64,000 nt of DNA from Calditrichota bacterium (lineage in GTDB: Bacteria > Electryoneota > RPQS01), in the NCBI GenBank assembly GCA_020637445.1, contig JACJVZ010000003.1, positions 186,001 through 250,000 of the forward strand. The letters are read 5' to 3'. This document shows positions 24,811 through 34,157 of this stretch, one piece after another. The notes under the pieces were generated by a model, which searched no databases, had not been told where the DNA came from, and saw only the letters and a list, made by a program, of their open reading frames with translations. The position numbers and the translations under genes are program-made. How positions within the stretch are numbered: the stretch's first letter is position 1; the number at the start of each line of letters is the position of its first letter.

Positions 24811-25524
24811 TCAATTCTCAGCTTTGGTCTTCTTTACGACAATGTTTTTTCGACCGGTGTCGAGTTTCGTGCGAACTTCGCGTATTACTGCAGGTTTCAG
24901 TACCTGTTCATGATCTTGCAAAAAGCTCTCCACTTCTTCGCGCTGGGTTGCAATCGCGGAGCGCAGTCCCCACGACACGGCTTTGTAGATCATCGGATCG
25001 TGATCGCCGGCCAAATCGGACATACGAACGAAGAGCTCATCGGCAAATTGTCCCGTACGGACGGGGCGGACAACGAGAACGATGGATGCGCGGCGCTTCC
25101 AGAGATTTTTGGAACGCGACCACGTGGCGGATTTGTCAATCAGGTCGGGCCATTTGGTGATGAATAAACTCAGCACGTCGCAGCACAGTCCATCCACCAT
25201 CGCCCACCCTTCACAATCGTCGAGCCACTTGCTGAAATTGGTCCAGTGATTCTTTTGGAACTCTTTCTTTTTGCGGACGGCGATATCGAGTGCGAGCGTT
25301 TTCGCCTCGAAGACATTGGATGCGCGGAGCAGATTGAGCGCGCCGATCCAGTCACCGGGCAAGTTCTGCATCAATTCCTTGCCAATGTGCTCGAGGTCTT
25401 TTTTATAGACGCCGAGCAATTCGTATTTTTCCGTGCCGAGGTAGCCTTCGGGGGGGCGGTTGCGCCGCTCGACCGCGCGCAGCAGGCGGACTGCGTCTCG
25501 CGCGAATTTCTCGTTTGCGGTCAC
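24811..25524 (-). CDS. DNA alkylation repair protein, AlkD-like
   Basis: The 237-residue helical protein follows the AlkD pattern of HEAT-like repeats. It has D-W-I-G-A-L-N-L-L, W-L-D-D-C-E-G-W-A-M-V-D, W-S-R-S-K-N-L-W-K-R-R-A-S-I-V, and K-A-V-S-W-G-L-R. AlkD glycosylases excise N3- and N7-alkylpurines from DNA without flipping the base. The Trp and Asp positions typical of the DNA cleft (W-R-R-A and the upstream D-x-W-A) are conserved in outline. The start ATG overlaps the previous gene's stop by four bases, so the two are coupled. Confidence 0.75.
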   Translation of the reverse strand: MTANEKFARDAVRLLRAVERRNRPPEGYLGTEKYELLGVYKKDLEHIGKELMQNLPGDWIGALNLLRASNVFEAKTLALDIAVRKKKEFQKNHWTNFSKWLDDCEGWAMVDGLCCDVLSLFITKWPDLIDKSATWSRSKNLWKRRASIVLVVRPVRTGQFADELFVRMSDLAGDHDPMIYKAVSWGLRSAIATQREEVESFLQDHEQVLKPAVIREVRTKLDTGRKNIVVKKTKAEN

Positions 25525-26996
25525 TTCAAGAGCTCTTCAGTCTGCGCCTTCAGAATTTGCATGATTTGCGGATTGTATCCGACGTGTCGATGCGCGATTT
25601 TTCCGTCTTTGTCGATAACGAACATCGTGGGAATACCGCGCACGCCGTATTGAGCGGCAAGCTCGTTTGTTCCGAAGAGAATCGGGAACGTGTATCCACT
25701 TTTTTCGATAAACGGGCCGACGCCGCCGGTACCGCTGCGCTCCCAGACATTCACGCCGTACACTTCTACGTCGTTGTCGCGCGCTTGATAAAACTTGTCG
25801 ATCTGGGGCATCGTCATTTTGCAAGGACCGCACCACGTGGCCCAGAAATCGAGTACGACAACTTTGCCTTTGAGATCGGAGAGCTTGACTTTTCCGCCGC
25901 CGAGTTTTTCCAGATCAAAATCCGGAGCGGGAGTGTCCGTGCGGTTTTCGACCAATTCGCGTTTCTGATCGGCCGGCAATTCGCGTTGAACGGATTGGGC
26001 CAATTCGCGCATTTCACGATTGTGACTTTCTTCGACGGCCGAGAGCAGATCGCTCCACCGTTTGTCGTCGCGCACCGGAATCAGATCATCGTCGTCGGTG
26101 TATTGGCCGGCGTCGTTCATACCGAGTTCGGCGGACTCAAACAGATGGGCATAGGCCGAATCGGTTTGACCCGTCAAGGAAAATCCACAAGCAAGGTTGT
26201 AGTGATTGACGGCATCCGGCTCGATTGCAGTGGCCCGCTGCATGGATTTGATGTAGCACTCCCAATCCCCCAGCTCGCGGCAGACGCGTGCGCGGACGTC
26301 CAATGCGACGGCGTCTTCGGGATTAGAATCTAGGTACTCATCGATGATCTTCAAATGCGTCTTGAAATCGCCGGGATGCAGGACAAGTCTGCGCGCGACG
26401 GGTTCAAAATCGCCGGGCAACTGTTTTGCCATTTCGATGTAGAGATCTTCGGCTTGTTCGGTTTTGCCCGAACGCGCCCACAGTTCACCGAGCAAAACGG
26501 GAGCGTAGGGCAGCGAGTTGTCCGTATCAATCGCCCGCACAAGCGCGGCCTCGGCCTTGGAGAAGTCTTGGTCATCTTCGGCGGAATAGGCTGTCGCCTG
26601 CAGCAACGATCCCCAATAGCTGCCGGGATTCAGAGTCAGAATCTTGGCAGTTATGCTTTGTTTGTCGGCTACGGATTCGGAATAGCGACCGCTGATGTAG
26701 AGATCAATTTCCGAGTTGGGATTCGCGGCAGCGCGTTCGGCATAGTAGCTTTGCACCTGTACCGGGTCTTCCAGCGCAAGCAAATCGGCGGCGCGGAGCT
26801 GCACGCCGGAATCGGTCGGGTAGTTTTTTTGAAACGACCTTGCGACCGACGTGCGCGTCTGAAACGTAGACGCCGTGTCAAGCGCAGCGACGAATTCTTT
26901 TTCCGCTTTGCTTTGGGAATAGGGTTTCAATTTGACGCTGCCCGCGAAGGCAATCTGCGCGCACAAAACGACGACAAGCCAATAATAAAGTTTCAT
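25521..26996 (-). CDS. periplasmic TPR protein with TlpA-like thioredoxin domain
   Basis: The 491-residue protein has a signal peptide (M-K-L-Y-Y-W-L-V-V-V-L-C-A-Q-I-A-F-A), a long TPR-like helical region (about residues 30-330) and a C-terminal redoxin domain. The latter carries V-V-V-L-D-F-W-A-T-W-C389-G-P-C392-K and G-I-P-T-M-F-V-I-D-K-D-G. The CxxC pair would reduce or isomerise disulfides in the periplasm; the TPRs probably bind a client. It is cotranscribed with the AlkD-like gene (four-base overlap). Confidence 0.8.
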   Translation of the reverse strand: MKLYYWLVVVLCAQIAFAGSVKLKPYSQSKAEKEFVAALDTASTFQTRTSVARSFQKNYPTDSGVQLRAADLLALEDPVQVQSYYAERAAANPNSEIDLYISGRYSESVADKQSITAKILTLNPGSYWGSLLQATAYSAEDDQDFSKAEAALVRAIDTDNSLPYAPVLLGELWARSGKTEQAEDLYIEMAKQLPGDFEPVARRLVLHPGDFKTHLKIIDEYLDSNPEDAVALDVRARVCRELGDWECYIKSMQRATAIEPDAVNHYNLACGFSLTGQTDSAYAHLFESAELGMNDAGQYTDDDDLIPVRDDKRWSDLLSAVEESHNREMRELAQSVQRELPADQKRELVENRTDTPAPDFDLEKLGGGKVKLSDLKGKVVVLDFWATWCGPCKMTMPQIDKFYQARDNDVEVYGVNVWERSGTGGVGPFIEKSGYTFPILFGTNELAAQYGVRGIPTMFVIDKDGKIAHRHVGYNPQIMQILKAQTEELLK

Positions 26997-27038
26997 ATCG
27001 ACGGATGTTCTTACTGTTGAATTTCCAAACCGAACAGG

Positions 27039-27824
27039 TTATTGTTCCGAACCGTTATTTTCAAGTTGCTCGACTTCAAAGCTGTCGACCTTTCCGGCGC
27101 CTTCAGCATCGACTGCGAGCAGTTCGCGGACGATTTTGACTTCGCCGGGTGGCCCAATTTGTTCTTTAACCAATCCCACGCCTTGAGCAAACCAACGGAC
27201 CGTTTGCCAATTGGCAACACCGCGCTCTTCGCTGTAGGCTTGTTCGTCCATTTCATTCCGTTGGTAGCGGGCTTCAATGGAATCGGCAACGGCGGGCAGC
27301 GGGGTCACAACTGTTTTCAGACAGTCTTCGAATTTTCCGGCAGGAACCGTGACGGTTTCAAATCCGGCGACAATCGTCTCCGTCCCGGTCTGCTCGTTGT
27401 ACCACGCGCTGTCCAAAGCGGCGCCTTCGTCCACCCATATTTGGTTAAACGCACTAACCTGCGTCCGGGATTCCATGGACGTGAAGGAAATGCGGGTCGC
27501 GGCTTCGACGATGACTCCGTTGGAGCTGAACTCGATACCGCCGTACGGCGTGCCTTCGTCTTCACAGACATAGACTTTCCACGCGCGGCCGCCGATATAC
27601 TTCATTGTCAGCGAATAATCGTAAGATTCACCGTTACCCTTTTCGTGATAGCGCAATTTGCGGCCGTCCATTAAGGGCATGAATTCCGTCCCTCCTCGGT
27701 AGAGAGTGCGGGTCGCGACGTCGCCGCAAGCGGAAAAAAGCAGCGCCGCGATAATCACGGCAAAGATAGCTGCGCCGTTTAGGTGCGCGGTCGAAATGCG
27801 GGGAATTGCCTTCAAACTGATCAA
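27039..27824 (-). CDS. lipoprotein of unknown function
   Basis: The 261-residue product carries a long N-terminal region ending in a lipobox (L-L-F-S-A-C). The mature domain begins L-Y-R-G-G-T-E-F-M-P-L-M-D-G-R-K-L-R-Y and has beta-rich character with V-T-V-P-A-G-K-F-E-D-C near residue 160, a pattern often seen in small envelope proteins of this lineage. The start is a TTG at 27824, two bases beyond the previous stop, so initiation by coupling is likely. It lies between the TPR-thioredoxin gene and three large sorting-domain genes. Confidence 0.7.
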   Translation of the reverse strand: MISLKAIPRISTAHLNGAAIFAVIIAALLFSACGDVATRTLYRGGTEFMPLMDGRKLRYHEKGNGESYDYSLTMKYIGGRAWKVYVCEDEGTPYGGIEFSSNGVIVEAATRISFTSMESRTQVSAFNQIWVDEGAALDSAWYNEQTGTETIVAGFETVTVPAGKFEDCLKTVVTPLPAVADSIEARYQRNEMDEQAYSEERGVANWQTVRWFAQGVGLVKEQIGPPGEVKIVRELLAVDAEGAGKVDSFEVEQLENNGSEQ

Positions 27825-27825
27825 A

Positions 27826-29805
27826 TTACTTCAACAAAACAAGTTTCTGAGTTTCGACGAATGATCCGGCGGAAACTCGCAGGAGATAGACTCCGGTTGC
27901 GAAAGCCGCTCTATCTACCAGCAAGCTATGCACACCGGCATCGAAAACATCATCAGCCAACGTTGCCGCTTCGCGGCCTTCGATGGTATAGAGTTTCGCC
28001 GACACATGTGAAGTTTGGGGTAAATCGAAAGCAACGCGCGTGACGGCGTTGAAAGGATTGGGATAGGCCGGATACAACACGAAGGATTCGGCAAGATCTG
28101 GACGATCCGGCGAATCCAACGCCAAAATATAGACTCCGACTTCATCTGCTGTGTCGGGGCAGGCATTGTGGTGAATGATGACCTCGCCGAAAAATTCGGA
28201 TTCAGGGTGTTCGGGGTTGGTCAAGACGGACACGACGATCTCGCCCGAAGCTCCCGCCGCAATTTCGCCGGACTCGGGCGCGACATAGAGCCATCCATAC
28301 GTGGGAGTGTGTTCAACGGTCTCGCAGGTAAACTGCAGAAGTCCGTCGCCGTCGTTTTGAACAGTTAACGTGTCACGCTCCCACCGTCCAAAAGTACCGA
28401 TGATGTTGACGCTGGTCTTGTTGTTCTCGTATTGAGGAGTCCCGACGGTGAAATCAACGACGTTCTCCCCTCCCAAGACCAACTCGACCGATTGCGAATC
28501 CGGGGCAATGCACGGTCCCGTAATCAGTAAGGTCGCCTCGCTTTGATTTGTACCAAGCAAGTATGCACCTTGTTCGTCGGTGATCGTGAAATCTCCGGTT
28601 TCAACGACTTCGACTCGCACGCCGGACAACGGCTCATTTGTGCCTTGCGCCCGAACGATTCCGTTGACGATATAGCCGGGACCAAAGCGGTATAAGCGCG
28701 CGGCGTAGTCCGTAGACTGGAACGTCGTTCCGAAGATCAGTCCAGCACTGCCGCGGTTGTGCATGCCGCGCAGATCCACTCCGTCTGCCGAAAGCTCCGC
28801 CGAATGGTCGCTGTTACCGGACGAGTTTAACGTATATATCCGGCCTGTGAACGGCCCGACTTCGCTCGCAGTTGACCCGCACACAGTTGCGCCGCCGTCA
28901 TCCGTAGGTCGAATACCGGAGATGCCAAAGAACTCGCCGTCTAACCCCGTCAAAGTCCAAACATAATTTCCGCTTGAGGTGAGCTTGTAAGCCCACGGCC
29001 AATAGATTCCGAAATCAAAGCCCTCATTCCCCGCGACATAGATATTTTCGTCGTCATCGAGTGCGATGGCTTGCGGCATGATGCGCATGATATCCGGAGA
29101 AGGATAGTCATTCATCCAAACAGTGCTTCCCGTAGGCGTGGTTCGTGCCACAAATGCATCAAAAGTGAACGCATCCGTGGTCAACCAACCTGCGACCGCC
29201 AAGTCGCCATTGGCGAACTCTTGAACACAAGCTCCTTGACTTCCCCCCTGTCCTGAAACACTTGCAGTCCAGAGCGTGTCGCCGTTAGAGTCGAATTTGA
29301 TTAGCAGATCGGATTGGGACCCGCTGTTGTCATACATACCCGTATACAAAACGAGTCCGTTGTCACGGGTCGCACAAATTCCCGCTTTGTTTTCGGGATA
29401 GGCGATGTCCAAGTCAAAAGAGATCTCGCCTTGAACGGCTCCGACATCGTTGATTCGGAGTACCGAGAGAGACGGCAAAGAGTCATTGTCAGACGTAACA
29501 ACTCCAACTAACGCGATCTGGCCGTCTTCAAATTGCTCCATGCCAAGTAGGGTGCAGTAGTCACCCTGAAATGACACGGTTCCGTTCCAAACTTGGCTTC
29601 CAGTGGCATTCAGCCGCCACAGATCGATGCCCGCATCAGCATTGTGGGCGCTGGCCACCATTGTATGCCCGTTTTGCAGAATGATTGCGGACTGAACCCA
29701 TTGAAAAGAGCTCAGGTCAATTTGTTGAGACCAAAGGGTGTCGAGTTCGGCGCGAGCCGGTTGCATGACAAAGAACAGCAGGACGATGAATCCAAATGAC
29801 TTCAT
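27826..29805 (-). CDS. secreted propeller-like protein with T9SS sorting domain (paralogue 1)
   Basis: The 659-residue protein has a signal peptide (M-K-S-F-G-F-I-V-L-L-F-F to A-R-A). Repeated blades with D-(S/T)-L-W and G-D-T-L-W-T follow to about residue 380, suggesting a propeller like that of outer-membrane or exo-acting proteins. A carboxypeptidase-regulatory-like domain comes next (G-I-V-R-A-Q-G-T-N-E-P-L-S-G-V), then a beta domain with H-H-N-A-C-P-D-T, and a sorting domain (Y-P-A-Y-P-N-P-F-N to L-V-L-L-K). The ATG at 29805 has AAAGGAG upstream. It is the last of three related genes. Confidence 0.75.
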   Translation of the reverse strand: MKSFGFIVLLFFVMQPARAELDTLWSQQIDLSSFQWVQSAIILQNGHTMVASAHNADAGIDLWRLNATGSQVWNGTVSFQGDYCTLLGMEQFEDGQIALVGVVTSDNDSLPSLSVLRINDVGAVQGEISFDLDIAYPENKAGICATRDNGLVLYTGMYDNSGSQSDLLIKFDSNGDTLWTASVSGQGGSQGACVQEFANGDLAVAGWLTTDAFTFDAFVARTTPTGSTVWMNDYPSPDIMRIMPQAIALDDDENIYVAGNEGFDFGIYWPWAYKLTSSGNYVWTLTGLDGEFFGISGIRPTDDGGATVCGSTASEVGPFTGRIYTLNSSGNSDHSAELSADGVDLRGMHNRGSAGLIFGTTFQSTDYAARLYRFGPGYIVNGIVRAQGTNEPLSGVRVEVVETGDFTITDEQGAYLLGTNQSEATLLITGPCIAPDSQSVELVLGGENVVDFTVGTPQYENNKTSVNIIGTFGRWERDTLTVQNDGDGLLQFTCETVEHTPTYGWLYVAPESGEIAAGASGEIVVSVLTNPEHPESEFFGEVIIHHNACPDTADEVGVYILALDSPDRPDLAESFVLYPAYPNPFNAVTRVAFDLPQTSHVSAKLYTIEGREAATLADDVFDAGVHSLLVDRAAFATGVYLLRVSAGSFVETQKLVLLK

Positions 29806-29886
29806 AAGGGCTCCTTTCGGGATGCAGCGCAATGACGAAAGACATTTGGTCCGGGCGGGACCCACTCCCGGGCCGGAAAAGAACAA

Positions 29887-31875
29887 TTAGCGAATATACA
29901 GCAATTTCTGGACGGCGAAGGTATTCGGCATCGCGGCCCGAACGAAATACAGTCCGGTCGCTTCTCCGGACAAATCAATGTTTATATTGTGATTGCCAGC
30001 AGACATGCGACCGTCGACAAGAGTTTTTACCCATTTCCCTGCAATGTTATACACCTCCAAGCGGGCGACAGTTTCATTGGGAATCGAGAGTGTAATTGAG
30101 GTGTTGCTATTGAAGGGATTTGGATAGGCCGGCGACAGTGAGAACTGGGCCGGGAGCTCGGAGTGATCGTTGACATCGAGCACACTGACCAGAATGGGTA
30201 AAACCATCACGGTGTCTGGACAGGCGTTGCTTCGGATGGTCAGTTGCCCGTAGAACTCAAAGTTTCCATCGTTGGTGGTGTCAGCATGAGCAGTTATGAC
30301 GGCGGAAGTGCTTGCATTGGGCGCCAAAACTCCGTGATCAGGCGCAACCGTGAGCCACGCTCCCGGAGGAGAAATTCCTTCGACGCTGAGAGTGTAGTTC
30401 AGGCTACCCGAACCGGAATTGGAAAAAGAAACGTTCGCGGTGCCGTCGGTCTCGTTTTGCGAAATGATATTGACGCTCGATTGGAGATTCGCAACGTTGG
30501 GTTCGCCGACTTCAAAATTTATTTGGACCGACTCGTTCTCGACCACTTGGACTCCGAAGACGGTATCCGCTTCGATACAGGCACCGTTGACAACAAGGTT
30601 ATAGGTTCCGGCTTCAATATCAAATTGATAGACTCCATCTACGTCCGTGAGCGCGTAACGCAGTCCTCCCGAATCCGAGACGCGGGCACCGGGTACGGGA
30701 TCTCCGGTTTCGGCGCTGCGTACGATTCCGTGAATTCCTGCGGGCGGCGCTAAAGACAAAATGTAGGCACTGACAGCGTTGTCGTCGGCAACGATTGCAC
30801 CGACTGCAACAGCTCCGCCGCTGGAGTAGCGAACGATATTGTTGAATCCGCCTTCTGCGCCGAGATTTCCATAGCGCCACACCCAGCGCGTGAGGTTTTC
30901 GTCATCCACCGCGCGCATGAACGGGCCGGTGTCCGTTGCACCGGGTCCGGACTTTCCGACGAATAACATGCCACCGAACCACGGAGTCGCACCGACAAAA
31001 CGATCGGCGAAACCTGTTGAGCTAAAGGCGAGCGAATAAGGCGCTCCATCTGTAGGATGCACTCCGACAAATCCCGAAGTGCCGTTGACATCGCTTCTGC
31101 CTACGATCCAAAGAGTTCCGACCGGGTCGGCAATGACATTAAAGCACGTTTCGTAGTTGGACGTGCCATAGGTTCGACCCGTACCGATTTGATTTCCGTC
31201 CAAATCGAATTCAAGCTCCCAGACGTCCGTGGAGCCCGCGCCGTAACTTCTGGTTTGAGCGGCGACGACCAGATTACCATCGGGTTTTTGAATGATATCG
31301 TTGCCGATATCGGTGTCATTTCCGCCCACCGTACGCGTCCAAACGGTATCGCCGTTGGCTTCACACAAGAGTACCCAGACATCTGAATGTGTGGGGTCCG
31401 TTGTGCCGCCTCGGTATCCCGTCACGGCGAAGCGGCCGTCGGTAAGTTTGCAGAGATTCCAGCTTTTGGTCCGGCCTTCGCGAGCATACCCTCTTTGCCA
31501 CAGGACTTCGCCGGTGGACGCCAGGAATGAGACGAGGCTCACCTCTCTTCCGTCTTGAATATCCCATCCGGCGGCAACCATCGTGTCGCCGGACAGAGCG
31601 ATCAGACCGTTGAGCGATTCATTGTCCGTGGAGGCCAAGACGGTTTGCGCGTAGACCGAATCACCGGACGTGGTGTAGGCACAGATGAGATAGTCATAGT
31701 CGGGATCGGTAAAACCGATTTGGGCATAGCCGACTCCGACGATCAGGGTATCGTGCACCACGGCGGCGTCGTACAGATAGCATCGATCATTGACCAGAAA
31801 AGAGCGCGACCACGTAGTATCGGGCTGCGCAAAGGAAAGACACGGCAGGAGCAACAGGAGCAGCAGCGCAGGCAT
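29887..31875 (-). CDS. secreted propeller-like protein with T9SS sorting domain (paralogue 2)
   Basis: The 662-residue protein has a signal peptide (M-P-A-L-L-L-L-L-L-L-P-C-L-S-F-A) and the same domain order as its neighbours. Blades with S-G-D-S-V-Y and G-D-T-V-W-T-R-T are followed by G-I-V-R-S-A-E-T-G-D-P-V-P-G-A, a beta domain with S-N-A-C-P-D-T, and a sorting domain with S-P-A-Y-P-N-P-F-N ending L-L-Y-I-R. It lies 51 bases after paralogue 3. The shared domain order, including A/S-C-P-D-T, points to recent tandem duplication. Confidence 0.75.
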   Translation of the reverse strand: MPALLLLLLLPCLSFAQPDTTWSRSFLVNDRCYLYDAAVVHDTLIVGVGYAQIGFTDPDYDYLICAYTTSGDSVYAQTVLASTDNESLNGLIALSGDTMVAAGWDIQDGREVSLVSFLASTGEVLWQRGYAREGRTKSWNLCKLTDGRFAVTGYRGGTTDPTHSDVWVLLCEANGDTVWTRTVGGNDTDIGNDIIQKPDGNLVVAAQTRSYGAGSTDVWELEFDLDGNQIGTGRTYGTSNYETCFNVIADPVGTLWIVGRSDVNGTSGFVGVHPTDGAPYSLAFSSTGFADRFVGATPWFGGMLFVGKSGPGATDTGPFMRAVDDENLTRWVWRYGNLGAEGGFNNIVRYSSGGAVAVGAIVADDNAVSAYILSLAPPAGIHGIVRSAETGDPVPGARVSDSGGLRYALTDVDGVYQFDIEAGTYNLVVNGACIEADTVFGVQVVENESVQINFEVGEPNVANLQSSVNIISQNETDGTANVSFSNSGSGSLNYTLSVEGISPPGAWLTVAPDHGVLAPNASTSAVITAHADTTNDGNFEFYGQLTIRSNACPDTVMVLPILVSVLDVNDHSELPAQFSLSPAYPNPFNSNTSITLSIPNETVARLEVYNIAGKWVKTLVDGRMSAGNHNINIDLSGEATGLYFVRAAMPNTFAVQKLLYIR

Positions 31876-31926
31876 CGTTAAACCTCAGTTGCTAAGTTGA
31901 ACATAAAAAAGCGGCGGTAAGAACAA

Positions 31927-33921
31927 TCAGCGAATGTACAGCAGTCTTTGGGTTTGACTGCGGGAGTGATCGGACAAGCGAACAAAATACAATCCGGACG
32001 CCAGTCCCTTTGCCTCCCACGACAGGGAATGTTCTCCGGCGGGGAGTTTCGAATGACTCAGCAGCACGGCGACCTCGCGTCCCGTGACGTCATAGACCCG
32101 CAGTGAGACGTCGGACTCGTGATCGAGACCGAACCGCAAGCGTGTGACGTTGTTGAAGGGATTGGGATAGGCGGGATAGAGCGCAAATTCGGACGGCAAG
32201 GCGGGAGCGTCGTCGGCATCGAGTACGACGGCCAGCACATCAAAAGTCAAGACCGTATCGGGACACGAATTAGTGTGCAGCTTGAGTTCGCCGAAGAAAT
32301 CGTAGTTTCCGCTGTCGTTGGTGTCGGCCTCGAGAATGACTTGAGCGACAAGCGTGCTTCCCGGTGCCAGTCGTCCAAAGGGAGGTTCGACACGAAGCCA
32401 GTCATCAGGCGGAATTTCGGTCAGGGGTTCGAAGGAATAGACCAGATCGCCGCTGCCGGAATTTGAAAATCTCAGGTCGGCGGCGCCCTGTCCATGATTG
32501 GGGCCGACGACGTTGATCGAGGAGTAGCTGACGGCGAGATTGGGGACGCCGGCAGTGATATCGGCTTGAGTATTCTGGTTGGCGAAGACCTCAATACCGT
32601 GAACAGTGTCGCCGGCGAAACACGGTCCGCCCGAGAACATCGTGTAAACTCCGGGCGGCAGAGCGAGGGCAAACCGTCCGACCGTATCTGAAACGGCATA
32701 TTGCGGCAGTTCAGCGGCCTGCACGCGCACTCCGGCAACAGGTTCGTTGGTGACACGATTATGAACGACGCCAGAGATACCCGACGGCGGACTAATCCGC
32801 CACATCAGCATGTTATCATGTCCGGAGGTGTTGGCTCTTCCGCAGGCGACAAAACCACCGTCGGAGATACGAACCAAATCTTCGAAAGCCCGGCCCAATT
32901 CCGTGTCTGTCCAGGTCCAACTTGTGTCCCCGTTGGTCGTCGTCGCCACAAGCCACAACCTGCCGGAATTTACACTGGCGCCGGTTTGTCCGGCGAACAG
33001 GGTTCCGCCTTCAAGATAGGGAGCGACACCGGTAAATTTCTCGCTGCCACGTCCGTCGGTATAGGTTCGTTGCCAAAGTGTTTCTCCCGCGGAATTGAGA
33101 CGCATGGTGAAAGCATCGCGCAGAGAACCGGAACGGGATTCCCCCGTGACAACGACGTCCCCGCTAACGGAATCCACGGTCGCCGCGAAAACCTGCTCGT
33201 AGTCTGAATCACCGTATGTCCGTTCACTGATAAAATTGCCGTCGCTGTCCGTAATCACGATATAGAAATCAAAGTGACGACTGGTGTCGGGATCGCTGGT
33301 CGTGCCGACGAGCAGGAGGTTTCCATTGGGCACACGTACGATCTCGTTGGGCCAATCAGGATTTGATGTGCCAAATGTCCTTGAATAGAGCGAATCGCCA
33401 TTCGAGTCACAGCGCATCAGGTAGAAATCGAGCGATCCTCCGGGGCCGGTTCGTCTACCAGCTACATAAAACCCGCCGTCCTGATTGGGCAACAGCGCGG
33501 CCGCTTGGTCGGAGCCAGACCAGAAAAACTCCCTTGACCAGACGAAATCACCTTGCTGTGAATAGCATACGACCAGTGAGTTTAGGCTTGAATCATGGCC
33601 GCACGCCACCAGATTGCCATTTGTAAGCACATCAACGTCAAATAGTTGCTGAACTGAATTGGGAACTCCGAAAATGCGGGACCAAAGAGTGTCACCAAGC
33701 GGATCGTAGCGCACGATGATTGCATCGTCAGAGTTGCCTGCGAACACAGAGCCAACCGCTACGAACCCGCCGGTGCTAAGCTCAATACAGGAATTTAGTG
33801 AAGAGGCGGATCCAAGATCGTAGATACTGGTCCATAGGGTGTCCACCTGCGCGGAGGCACGAGTCGTCAGACCTGACAAAAGAAGCAGCGCAAGGGCGAG
33901 AGTGAATGGCTTGAAACTCAT
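31927..33921 (-). CDS. secreted propeller-like protein with T9SS sorting domain (paralogue 3)
   Basis: The 664-residue protein is the first gene of the triplet. It has a signal peptide (M-S-F-K-P-F-T-L-A-L-A-L-L-L-L), blades such as G-D-T-L-W-S-R-I-F-G and D-S-L-Y-S-R-T-F-G, and then G-V-V-H-N-R-V-T-N-E-P-V-A-G-V. A beta domain with T-N-S-C-P-D-T follows, with a sorting domain (Y-P-A-Y-P-N-P-F-N to L-L-Y-I-R). Its 5' side faces the divergent gene at 34158 across a 236-base region. The three proteins may be alternative surface adhesins or hydrolases; no catalytic motif was found. Confidence 0.75.
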   Translation of the reverse strand: MSFKPFTLALALLLLSGLTTRASAQVDTLWTSIYDLGSASSLNSCIELSTGGFVAVGSVFAGNSDDAIIVRYDPLGDTLWSRIFGVPNSVQQLFDVDVLTNGNLVACGHDSSLNSLVVCYSQQGDFVWSREFFWSGSDQAAALLPNQDGGFYVAGRRTGPGGSLDFYLMRCDSNGDSLYSRTFGTSNPDWPNEIVRVPNGNLLLVGTTSDPDTSRHFDFYIVITDSDGNFISERTYGDSDYEQVFAATVDSVSGDVVVTGESRSGSLRDAFTMRLNSAGETLWQRTYTDGRGSEKFTGVAPYLEGGTLFAGQTGASVNSGRLWLVATTTNGDTSWTWTDTELGRAFEDLVRISDGGFVACGRANTSGHDNMLMWRISPPSGISGVVHNRVTNEPVAGVRVQAAELPQYAVSDTVGRFALALPPGVYTMFSGGPCFAGDTVHGIEVFANQNTQADITAGVPNLAVSYSSINVVGPNHGQGAADLRFSNSGSGDLVYSFEPLTEIPPDDWLRVEPPFGRLAPGSTLVAQVILEADTNDSGNYDFFGELKLHTNSCPDTVLTFDVLAVVLDADDAPALPSEFALYPAYPNPFNNVTRLRFGLDHESDVSLRVYDVTGREVAVLLSHSKLPAGEHSLSWEAKGLASGLYFVRLSDHSRSQTQRLLYIR

Positions 33922-34157
33922 GGAAACTAAAGATATAACAATTGGTTAGCTGTGCTCGAAGGCAGTTCTTGTAAACTATTAATATACCATAGTCTCATGG
34001 CCTCTTCAAGTTCCTCTTGGAAGATTGAGCAATTAAGTGGTGGTTACGGTGCCCAGCCGAGAATTGTGTTTGCCGGACCTCGCTGGCTCTTGAGAGTTGT
34101 TTTCTTTTAGTTTATATTTACGTTTTAGGAAAAAAGTCAGAGTTTCGGGAGTTGACC

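Noticed and set aside
33922..34157. tRNA or small RNA in the divergent region before the small sorting-domain gene
   Set aside because: No cloverleaf or strong hairpin is seen; it is AT-rich and looks like ordinary promoter DNA.
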